Below are positions 1-5,188 of a stretch of 5,188 bases of DNA, in pieces. This DNA is from a bacterium UBA3734 (GTDB taxonomy: Bacteria; Bacteroidota; Bacteroidia; Bacteroidales; Bacteroidaceae). Where the stretch lies: NCBI GenBank assembly GCA_002372575.1, contig DFHC01000048.1:1-5188 (forward strand). The letters are read 5' to 3'. Under the pieces are notes generated by a model. It was not told where the DNA came from. It was given only the letters and a program-made list of their open reading frames with translations, and searched no databases. The translations under genes and the position numbers were made by a program. Numbering within the stretch: position 1 is the first letter of the stretch; every line of letters begins with the position of its first letter.

Positions 1-203
1 ATGAGCATCCAGCCGTCGTCGTACTCGTAGCGGGCGCGCTCGTCGGTGTCGCTGATGTCGTCGATGAAATAGTCGGGAATCTGAAAGCGCTCCTCGAGTT
101 CGCGCTGGTCTTCCTCTGTCGGACACGTCACCTGTATCCAACAATTCGGCTCCCACTCGCTGACGTGGGAGAGCTTGCCGTTTGTGTTCCAGTAAGTCTT
201 CAT
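1..203 (-). CDS. corA: CorA-like magnesium/divalent metal transporter, N-terminal part (truncated by window edge)
   Basis: Reading leftwards from an ATG at 203-201, 67 codons stay open to the left edge, so only the N-terminal part is present (the family is usually a little over 300 residues). The visible protein starts MKTYWNTNGK, then EWEPNCWIQVTCPTEED, and continues to DDISDTDERARYEYDDGW. The acidic D-I-x-D-x-D-E-R-x-R-x-E stretch followed by a D-G-W turn is what I recognise from the cytoplasmic N-terminal domain of CorA-like transporters in Bacteroidales. CorA proteins form homopentameric inner-membrane channels for Mg2+ (some for Co2+ or Ni2+) with a GMN signature in the C-terminal membrane part. 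That part lies outside the window, so the diagnostic motif cannot be checked. A purine-rich AGAGGAT lies about 10 bases before the start. The gene is transcribed divergently from the GH20 gene. The identification is by remembered family resemblance, not by search. Confidence 0.75.
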   Translation of the reverse strand, partial: MKTYWNTNGKLSHVSEWEPNCWIQVTCPTEEDQRELEERFQIPDYFIDDISDTDERARYEYDDGWML

Positions 204-224
204 TGTGCTAATCCTCTTTGTTTA

Positions 225-259
225 AAATTGGCAATTCTTCATTGACAATTGATTGGCAA
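225..259 (-). repeat. Degenerate 7-bp tandem repeat in the CorA-like gene leader
   Basis: Read on the minus strand, this AT-rich tract divides into consecutive 7-base units TTGCCAA, TCAATTG, TCAATGA, AGAATTG and CCAATTT, with no spacer. The units are imperfect, but the period of seven recurs, and ATTGGCAA occurs twice on the plus strand about 25 bases apart. The tract ends about 21 bases upstream of the CorA-like start codon, so it probably lies in that gene's 5' leader. It shares unit length, but not exact sequence, with the three tracts inside the nuclease-helicase gene. In an AT-rich spacer some of this periodicity could be chance. Confidence 0.45.
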
Positions 260-261
260 AT

Positions 262-301
262 GCCCTGAGGATCAGCCTTTTCGGTGGCTTTATCCCCGGG
301 C
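262..301. other. Imperfect hairpin in the divergent intergenic region
   Basis: Three nested complementary arms can be drawn: GCCC (262-265) with GGGC (298-301), GGAT (269-272) with ATCC (292-295), and GCC (275-277) with GGC (286-288), closing an 8-base loop. Small internal loops separate the arms. It is a GC-rich island in an AT-rich spacer. No T-run follows on either strand, so it does not look like an intrinsic terminator. If the CorA-like gene is transcribed from a promoter further right, this structure would lie in its 5' leader. Function unknown. Confidence 0.35.
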
Positions 302-376
302 TCTTCGTTTGTAACTGTCCGCCGGATAATCGTCCATAATGATGTTTGTTTAGTGAATTTGATTGTTTTCAGCGTG

Positions 377-384
377 CAAAATTA
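377..384 (-). promoter_or_regulatory. Possible minus-strand Bacteroidetes -7 element for the CorA-like gene
   Basis: On the minus strand this reads TAATTTTG, an exact match to the Bacteroidetes -7 consensus TAnnTTTG. No good TTTG box is visible at the expected 19-21 base spacing, and the element is about 170 bases from the CorA-like start. If real, it would give a long leader containing the hairpin at 262-301 and the 7-bp repeat tract. In AT-rich DNA a match this short can easily arise by chance. Confidence 0.25.
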
Positions 385-423
385 TGAAAAAAAATCGAAA
401 ATCGCGCGAAAATGGAATATTTT

Positions 424-454
424 TTTGCCATTTCATAGAAATAAATTAACTTTG
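424..454 (+). promoter_or_regulatory. Bacteroidetes-type promoter (TTTG, 19 bp, TAACTTTG) for the GH20 gene
   Basis: TTTG at 424-427 is followed after exactly 19 bases by TAACTTTG at 447-454. This fits the -33/-7 promoter consensus of Bacteroides (TTTG, 19-21 bases, TAnnTTTG). Transcription would then begin near 458-460, only a few bases before the ATG at 463, giving an almost leaderless message. A 6-bp inverted repeat, AAATGG (410-415) with CCATTT (428-433), flanks the -33 box and could be an operator, though repeats this short are common in AT-rich DNA. Confidence 0.65.
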
Positions 455-462
455 CAGGGAAA

Positions 463-2403
463 ATGAAGGTGCCGACAGATATCGTAAAATTGCAAAATCG
501 TGAAATAAAACAGGTGGGGCCGCGGGTCTTACTCGGGCTATTACTCTGGTGTTTCTATACATTGGCGGCTGCTCGTGTGCCTCACCTTCTTCCAAAACCT
601 CAGTTGCTGAGCGAGAAAGCCTCGGAAAAGGCGTTTCTGATGGGTCGGAAAGTGGTGCTCGACGATCCGTCGGGCTGTTGGCTGCTGCGTCGCGTGCTCG
701 AGGAAAACGGCTGCGAACTCGTGGAGAAGTCAAAGAGCAGGGTGGAGGTACGACTCGTCGGCGCGATTCCTGAGGCCCACGACTATCGGCTCCACGGCTA
801 CGAAAACGAGGCTTATCGGCTTAACGTCACGGAAAATGAGATTCGCATCGAGGCCGCGACGCCGACGGGCGTGATTCGCGCCGCACAGACGCTGCAGCAA
901 CTGGCCGAGGGCTATCAGAATGGAGCCGCCGTGGAGGCTGTGGCCATCACAGACTGGCCGGCTTTCAAGCTGCGCGGTTTCATGCACGACTGCGGTCGCT
1001 CGTTCATTCCTATCGACGACCTGAAACGCCACATCCGCCTGCTCTCGCGCTTCAAAATCAACACTTTCCACTGGCATCTGACGGAGAATCAGGCTTGGCG
1101 CTTCGAGGTGAAAAGCTATCCGCAGCTGACCGCCGCCTCTTCGATGACGCGCCACGCCGGACAATTCTACACGCAGGAGCAGTGTCGCGAACTCGAAGCC
1201 TACGCGCGGCAATACGGCGTCATGGTGATTCCCGAAATCGATATGCCGGGCCACAGCGCGGCCTTCGAGCGGGCAATGGGCCACGCGATGCAGACGGCGC
1301 AGGGGCTGCGCGAGCTGAAAACGATTCTCGCGGAGTTGGTCGGGGCGTTTCCGATGGCTCCCTACATCCACCTCGGCGCCGACGAGGTGAAAATCACGAT
1401 GCCCGAATTCCTGCCCACGATGATGGCGTGGACGCGCTCGCTCGGGCGGAAAGTGGTGGTTTGGAATCCCTCGGGTGGCGATGCGCGGCAGGCCGACCTC
1501 GTGCAGGTGTGGCATCGCACGGGGCAGCTGGTTCGCGGGCGCCCGAACATCGACTGCCGACTGAACTACCTGAACCATTTCGACACGTTTTCCGACATCG
1601 CGGCGAACTATCTCCGTCCGATTTTCAACGCCTCGCAAGGCTCCGAAGAGATGGCTGGAACCATCGCCTGCACGTGGAACGACCACGTCCTGCCCTCGGT
1701 TGCCGACATCGTGCGGCAGAATGGGTTTTATGCTGGTGTCATTTCTTCAACGTCCCGTGCGTGGGAAGGGTCGCCCGAAAATTCACTCCTCGAAATAAGA
1801 CTCCTCGACACATGGGAACAAAAATTCCTCTTCCATAAAACCCACTCGCTGCGCGACGAGCCGATTCCCTACGTCCGCCAGTCGCACCTGCGCTGGAAGG
1901 TCGATTTCAAAGGGAAAACGCACGAAGCTTGGGGCGCGACGGTCTATCTGAACCACACGTGGCGACAGCACGTCGAGGGGCTGCTTCCACTGGCGCAAAA
2001 AGGCGACACGGCCTATGTTTCGACGCGCGTGTTCTCGCCCGAAGAACAAAAAGTGGGCGCACTCATCGAGTTTCAGAACTATTCGCGCTCCGACGCCGAC
2101 ACCGTGCCCGAATACGGCCGCTGGGATTTCCGTGGCTCGCGCGTGTGGCTCAACGACGTGGAAATCATCGCGCCGCTCTGGCGCAACCACGGCAAAAAAG
2201 TGCCGCTCGAAACGCCTCTGGCCGACGAAAACCTGACGGCTCGCCCGCCCATCGTCCTGCACCTGAACAAAGGCTGGAACACGGTGCGGATGGTGCTTCC
2301 CTACGCGGAAACGCCGAAAATCCGACTCAACAAATGGATGTTTTCGTTCATTTTCACGACTCCCGACGGCAGCCGCGCGCTCGACCTCGATTATAGGCCG
2401 TGA
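463..2403 (+). CDS. Exported GH20 beta-N-acetylhexosaminidase
   Basis: This 646-residue protein removes terminal beta-linked GlcNAc or GalNAc from glycans, by the substrate-assisted mechanism of glycoside hydrolase family 20. A hydrophobic segment at about residues 21-37, ending LAAA-RVP, looks like a signal peptide. No lipobox cysteine is evident, so it is probably periplasmic or secreted. Residues about 40-160 match the small GH20 N-terminal domain. The catalytic barrel begins with the Arg171-Gly segment and has D176-x-x-R179, HWHLTENQAW from 203, DMPGHS at 260-265, the catalytic pair Asp307-Glu308 in HLGADEV, and active-site tryptophan candidates W334 and W405. DMPGHS and HLGADEV are only about 40 residues apart, so this is a compact barrel. 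Residues about 450-646 form a further region, probably beta-rich, that I cannot name. The ATG at 463 follows the promoter very closely. A GTG at 514 would give a shorter, more typical signal peptide and is a possible alternative start. Host- or diet-glycan use is inferred from the family. Confidence 0.9.
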   Translation: MKVPTDIVKLQNREIKQVGPRVLLGLLLWCFYTLAAARVPHLLPKPQLLSEKASEKAFLMGRKVVLDDPSGCWLLRRVLEENGCELVEKSKSRVEVRLVGAIPEAHDYRLHGYENEAYRLNVTENEIRIEAATPTGVIRAAQTLQQLAEGYQNGAAVEAVAITDWPAFKLRGFMHDCGRSFIPIDDLKRHIRLLSRFKINTFHWHLTENQAWRFEVKSYPQLTAASSMTRHAGQFYTQEQCRELEAYARQYGVMVIPEIDMPGHSAAFERAMGHAMQTAQGLRELKTILAELVGAFPMAPYIHLGADEVKITMPEFLPTMMAWTRSLGRKVVVWNPSGGDARQADLVQVWHRTGQLVRGRPNIDCRLNYLNHFDTFSDIAANYLRPIFNASQGSEEMAGTIACTWNDHVLPSVADIVRQNGFYAGVISSTSRAWEGSPENSLLEIRLLDTWEQKFLFHKTHSLRDEPIPYVRQSHLRWKVDFKGKTHEAWGATVYLNHTWRQHVEGLLPLAQKGDTAYVSTRVFSPEEQKVGALIEFQNYSRSDADTVPEYGRWDFRGSRVWLNDVEIIAPLWRNHGKKVPLETPLADENLTARPPIVLHLNKGWNTVRMVLPYAETPKIRLNKWMFSFIFTTPDGSRALDLDYRP

Positions 2404-2441
2404 AAACGCATCATTTTAGAGGATTTCAGAGGAAAAATCTG

Positions 2442-2449
2442 TAAATTTG
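2442..2449 (+). promoter_or_regulatory. Bacteroidetes-type -7 element upstream of the nuclease-helicase gene
   Basis: TAAATTTG matches the -7 consensus TAnnTTTG exactly and, like the GH20 promoter, is followed by CA. The upstream -33 box is poor: only T-rich bases around 2414-2417, at slightly long spacing. Transcription would start near 2453-2456, leaving a leader of about 15 bases before the ATG at 2471. The 67-bp spacer after the GH20 stop contains no stable hairpin followed by a T-run, so read-through from the GH20 gene is also possible. Confidence 0.45.
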
Positions 2450-2470
2450 CAAATCATTAATATAGTCGCG

Positions 2471-5188
2471 ATGAAAAAGAAGACGGGAACCTACATCACT
2501 GCCGACGATTTGTTTGCGCGTGTGGAAGACATCCTGAACCTGCCCGAGGGTAGGGCGGTGAACCGCCTGATGCACGAAACGCTGGTGCTCTGCTGCTCGG
2601 AGGCGCTGCGCACGGAGAAAATCGCCTTTGGCAACCTGTTTTCGCAGGTCGATTTCCTCTGCAAGCGACACCGCGTGCGTATGGGCGACGTGACGGCGAT
2701 TCAGAAAATGCGTCGCGACAGCAACCGCCGTGCGCCGATGGCCGCCGAGGACGTGCTTTATGGCTGCAGGGCACTGTCGATGTTCATTTCTGCGGTGTTT
2801 GGAGTGGCCATTCCGTCGGAGCTGGTGGGCAGGATTCCGCCCGTGAACAGGCCGATTGCCTCTACGATGCTCCCCCACGCGGCCTATCTGCGCTGCATTG
2901 TCGATGATTTCGACGAGACGACGATTCTGGCAACCATCGACGAAGACGGCAGCGAGAGCCCGATTACGGTGGATTATTCCGCTGAGCACCTGCGCCATTT
3001 GCAGCCGATTTTGCGTCGCGATATGCAGCTGAACCTCCTCGACGTGAGCCGAGAGCAGGACAAGGCGGACGTGCTCGTGCCGAAACTCATCGTCGTGGAG
3101 CCCGACTATCTGCTTGACATCAGTTCCGTGGCGGCGTGTTTTCAGCCCATCGGCCACCATCCGCTGAGTTACGTCGTGCGCTATCTCGCACCCAACGCCA
3201 ACTCGCAAGCTCTGTTGCTCGGTAATTTCGCCGGTCGTGCCCTCGACGACGTCATCAACAGCGACGGCCACTACGACTGGCGACAGACGTTACGAGCCCA
3301 TTTCCGCAAGCAGGCGCTGGACTTCTGCACCTGCGACGACCTGAACCGCAACGAGGATTTCAAGCAGGCGGCGGCGCTGCAGGCAGCCAATATCGAGGGA
3401 ATCGTCCGCGAACTATTCAACATTCAACACTCAACATTCAACATTCAAAACTCCATCCTCGAACCCTCGTTCGTCTGTGAAAAACTCGGCCTGCAGGGGC
3501 GCGTCGATCTAATGACCACCGACTTCCGCCTGCTCGTGGAGCAGAAATCGGGCAAGAATTTCAACATCGAGCGAGGCCGACCCAACGAATTTGGCAGCTA
3601 TCAGAAGGAGGAACACTACGTGCAGCTGCTGCTCTACTACGGCATTCTGCTCCAGAATTTTCATTTCTCCACGAAAAATATCGACGCGCGACTGCTCTAC
3701 TCGAAATATCCGCTTCCGGGCGGGCTCGTGGCCGTGAATTTCTACCAAAAACTCTTCCACGAGGCCATCGCGCTGCGAAATCGCATCGTCGATGTCGATT
3801 TCCGCATTGCCACCGAGGGCTTCGACTCGATTCTCGACCAACTGAATGCCGACACGCTCAACGAAAAACAACTTTCGAGCAAACTCTTCGAGCAGTATAT
3901 CAAACCGCAGACCGAGGCCGTCACTGCGCCCATCCACCGCCTTTCGCCGCTCGAAAAGGCGTATGTCTGCCGCATGCTGACGTTCTGCTATCGCGAGCAG
4001 CTGGCCTCGCGCTTAGGCAACCGGCAAAAGCCCGGCGGAGGCGTGGCCGACCTTTGGAACTTGCCGCTTGCCGAAAAAAAGGAGCTCGGCAACATCTACA
4101 CCGACCTCCAGATTATCAATAAGGTGAAAAACGACCCCGACCGCGGCTACGACATCATCACGCTCGCCGTTCCTGACCAGGGCGAGAATTTCCTGCCCAA
4201 TTTCCGTGCCGGCGACAGCGTCTATCTCTACGCCTACAAAGCCGACGAAGAACCCGACGTGCGCAAGAGCCTATTGTTTAAGGCTACGCTCACGGAGATG
4301 AGTTCGCAGCAGATTACGGTGGCCCTGCGCGACGGCCAGAAAAACCCGAACATTTTGGTTTCCACGCAAAAATATGCCGTGGAACACTGTGAAATCGGGG
4401 GCAGCGCACCGATGAAGGCGATGGCGGCGTTTGCCTCGGCCACGGAAGAGTGTCGTGCGCTGCTGCTCGGACAGCGACCGCCGCGTTTCGATGCATCGCT
4501 GGGGCTCTCGCGCAGCTATCATCCTGCCTACGACGAGGTTTTGCTTCGAGCAAAACAGGCGTTGGACTATTTCCTGCTCATCGGCCCTCCGGGCACGGGA
4601 AAAACCTCGATGGCGCTGCGATTTCTCGTGGAAGAAGCCTTAACTTCACCACCCACCACCCACCACCCATCACCCATTACCCACCACCCATCGTCCATCC
4701 TTCTCACCGCCTATACCAACCGCGCCGTCGATGAGATTTGCGACATGCTTTCGTCGGCGGGCATCGACTATCTGCGCATTGGTAAACGCTTCTCGTGCGC
4801 CCCACGTTTCCGCAGCCATCTCTTGCAACAGCTGATTGAAGATCAGCCACAGCTCGACGCCATCCGCCAGCGATTGCTCGATGTGCGCGTGGTCGTGGGA
4901 ACCACCACGTCGTTGCAGGCGCAGCCCTCGCTTTTCGCCATGAAGTCGTTTTCGATGGTGATTGTCGATGAGGCTTCGCAAATTCTTGAGCCTCAGTTGG
5001 TTGGATTGCTCTGTCAGGTGCCGAAATTCATTCTCATCGGCGACCACAAGCAACTGCCTGCCGTCGTGCAGCAGAGCGAGGCGGAATCGGAGGTGATTGA
5101 CGAAAAACTCCGCGAAATCGGGCTGACAAATTGCCGAAATTCGCTCTTTGAAAGGCTGCTGAATCTCCACACTCCTCACTCCTCACTC
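2471..5188 (+). CDS. Dna2-like PD-(D/E)XK nuclease fused to SF1 helicase (3' end outside window)
   Basis: The frame is open for 906 codons to the right edge. Residues 1-200 are unrecognised. A RecB/Cas4/Dna2-type nuclease domain follows: a DYLLDIS segment at 212-218, GNFAGRALDD from 251, GLQGRVD with Asp346, Glu357-x-Lys359 in EQKSGK, and Gln385-x3-Tyr389. These are the metal-binding and catalytic motifs of the PD-(D/E)XK fold. Residues about 541-640 (NFRAGDSVYLY to YAVEH) resemble the beta-barrel of Dna2/UPF1-like helicases. The helicase core has Walker A GPPGTGKT at 705-712, motif Ia TAYTNRAVD at 746-754, GTTTS at 810-814, motif II DEAS at 833-836, motif III GDHKQLP at 857-863, and NSLFERLL at 890-897. 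Motifs IV-VI lie beyond the window. The likely role is ATP-driven DNA unwinding plus cleavage in replication or repair. The CxxC-x5-C cysteines of iron-sulfur Dna2 nucleases are absent. Three G-free 7-bp repeat tracts are translated in frame within it. The ATG at 2471 has no nearby upstream in-frame alternative. Confidence 0.88.
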   Translation, partial: MKKKTGTYITADDLFARVEDILNLPEGRAVNRLMHETLVLCCSEALRTEKIAFGNLFSQVDFLCKRHRVRMGDVTAIQKMRRDSNRRAPMAAEDVLYGCRALSMFISAVFGVAIPSELVGRIPPVNRPIASTMLPHAAYLRCIVDDFDETTILATIDEDGSESPITVDYSAEHLRHLQPILRRDMQLNLLDVSREQDKADVLVPKLIVVEPDYLLDISSVAACFQPIGHHPLSYVVRYLAPNANSQALLLGNFAGRALDDVINSDGHYDWRQTLRAHFRKQALDFCTCDDLNRNEDFKQAAALQAANIEGIVRELFNIQHSTFNIQNSILEPSFVCEKLGLQGRVDLMTTDFRLLVEQKSGKNFNIERGRPNEFGSYQKEEHYVQLLLYYGILLQNFHFSTKNIDARLLYSKYPLPGGLVAVNFYQKLFHEAIALRNRIVDVDFRIATEGFDSILDQLNADTLNEKQLSSKLFEQYIKPQTEAVTAPIHRLSPLEKAYVCRMLTFCYREQLASRLGNRQKPGGGVADLWNLPLAEKKELGNIYTDLQIINKVKNDPDRGYDIITLAVPDQGENFLPNFRAGDSVYLYAYKADEEPDVRKSLLFKATLTEMSSQQITVALRDGQKNPNILVSTQKYAVEHCEIGGSAPMKAMAAFASATEECRALLLGQRPPRFDASLGLSRSYHPAYDEVLLRAKQALDYFLLIGPPGTGKTSMALRFLVEEALTSPPTTHHPSPITHHPSSILLTAYTNRAVDEICDMLSSAGIDYLRIGKRFSCAPRFRSHLLQQLIEDQPQLDAIRQRLLDVRVVVGTTTSLQAQPSLFAMKSFSMVIVDEASQILEPQLVGLLCQVPKFILIGDHKQLPAVVQQSEAESEVIDEKLREIGLTNCRNSLFERLLNLHTPHSSL
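3415..3449 (+). repeat. In-gene 7-bp tandem repeat, tract 1 (ATTCAAC type)
   Basis: Five contiguous 7-base units: ATTCAAC, ATTCAAC, ACTCAAC, ATTCAAC and ATTCAAA, followed by ACTCCAT. The tract lies in a 50-base run (3411-3460) with no G on the coding strand. It is translated as residues 316-327, FNIQHSTFNIQN, a low-complexity peptide. It sits between the helical region after the first nuclease motif and the segment leading to GLQGRVD, so the nuclease motifs stay in frame on both sides. Confidence 0.9.
4644..4699 (+). repeat. In-gene 7-bp tandem repeat, tract 2 (ACCCAYC type)
   Basis: After a diverged unit CTTCACC there are seven contiguous 7-base units: ACCCACC, ACCCACC, ACCCATC, ACCCATT, ACCCACC, ACCCATC and GTCCATC. 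The coding strand has no G from 4638 to 4692. Translation gives residues 725-743, rich in Pro, Thr, His and Ser. The insert begins 13 residues after the Walker A threonine and ends directly before the motif Ia strand, so it lies in the loop between helicase motifs I and Ia. The frame is kept on both sides. Confidence 0.92.
5164..5188 (+). repeat. In-gene 7-bp tandem repeat, tract 3 (ACTCCTC type), cut by window edge
   Basis: TCTCCAC is followed by ACTCCTC, ACTCCTC and the partial unit ACTC, where the window ends. There is no G from 5162 to the edge. It is translated as LHTPHSSL, directly after the NSLFERLL segment that follows helicase motif III. Its full length, and whether the frame continues beyond, cannot be seen. 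With only two full identical units visible, it is the least certain of the three tracts. Confidence 0.7.

Noticed and set aside
284..466. Small plus-strand open frame from a GTG, 60 codons, before the GH20 gene
   Set aside because: It lies across an AT-rich intergenic region, overlaps the GH20 promoter and start, is Lys/Asn/Ile-rich unlike its neighbours, and has no domain.
730..1686. Long antisense open frame (318 codons) opposite the GH20 gene
   Set aside because: It mirrors the GC-rich codon pattern of the GH20 gene, is His/Arg/Val-rich with no recognisable motif, and the plus strand carries clear catalytic motifs across the same region.
1785..1808. Direct repeat ACTCCTCGA, twice, 15 bases apart, in the GH20 gene
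   Set aside because: It resembles the tract 3 unit but the spacing is five codons and it encodes conserved-looking SLLE and RLLD; most likely coding coincidence.
1095..1838. Plus-strand open frame (247 codons) in another frame of the GH20 gene
   Set aside because: It is an Arg/Ala/Gly-rich shadow frame, while the GH20 frame holds the conserved catalytic residues.
2404..2470. Terminator after the GH20 gene
   Set aside because: Only a weak GATTT/AAATC pairing with an 8-base loop is present, with no T-run after it; not supportable as an intrinsic terminator.
2426..3271. Antisense open frame (281 codons) opposite the nuclease-helicase start
   Set aside because: Composition is typical of a shadow frame (many Arg, His, Val and Gln) with no domain signal, and it would overlap the promoter and N-terminus of the plus-strand gene.
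3415..4699. CRISPR array or direct-repeat spacer structure
   Set aside because: The units are 7 bases with no spacers, lie inside an open reading frame, and differ between tracts.
4450..4734. Plus-strand open frame overlapping the helicase, containing its own Pro/His/Thr repeat peptide
   Set aside because: It is an alternate frame. A 7-bp repeat gives the same cyclic peptide in every frame, so the repeat peptide is no evidence for a gene.
4670..5179. Antisense open frame (169 codons) opposite the helicase motifs
   Set aside because: The plus strand encodes unmistakable helicase motifs II and III here; the antisense frame ends at a TGA created by repeat tract 2.

Overview
The window looks like a chromosomal segment from a GC-rich member of Bacteroidota, probably Bacteroidales and plausibly Prevotellaceae. 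This rests on three things: two matches to the Bacteroidetes sigma promoter consensus (TAnnTTTG, one with a TTTG box 19 bases upstream), start codons without convincing Shine-Dalgarno sequences, and gene families whose closest remembered relatives are from Bacteroidales. Genus cannot be fixed from the sequence alone.

Layout: (1) positions 1-203, minus strand, the first 67 codons of a CorA-like divalent metal transporter running off the left edge; (2) 204-462, an AT-rich divergent intergenic region with a degenerate 7-bp repeat tract, an imperfect hairpin and promoter-like elements; (3) 463-2403, plus strand, a complete exported GH20 beta-N-acetylhexosaminidase; (4) a 67-bp spacer with a second promoter-like element and no convincing terminator; (5) 2471-5188, plus strand, 906 open codons of a large Dna2-like fusion of a PD-(D/E)XK nuclease and a superfamily 1 helicase, cut by the right edge after helicase motif III. 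No tRNA, rRNA, insertion sequence or CRISPR array is visible.

The genes do not form an obvious pathway. The transporter handles metal uptake, the GH20 enzyme trims terminal GlcNAc/GalNAc from glycans outside the cytoplasm, and the nuclease-helicase acts on DNA. The two plus-strand genes each have their own promoter-like element.

The main surprise is inside the nuclease-helicase gene. It contains three tracts of tandem 7-bp units (about 3415-3449, 4644-4699 and 5164 to the window end). Their sequences differ, but all have the same unit length and contain no G on the coding strand. All are read through in frame as low-complexity peptide, and each falls between conserved motifs. Two end in the same 8-mer, TCCATCCT. 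A fourth, degenerate 7-bp tract lies in the leader of the CorA-like gene. This resembles a dispersed heptanucleotide repeat family that can enter coding regions and create linkers, somewhat like the heptanucleotide STRR repeats of cyanobacteria or the in-frame palindromic elements of Rickettsia, but with a different sequence.
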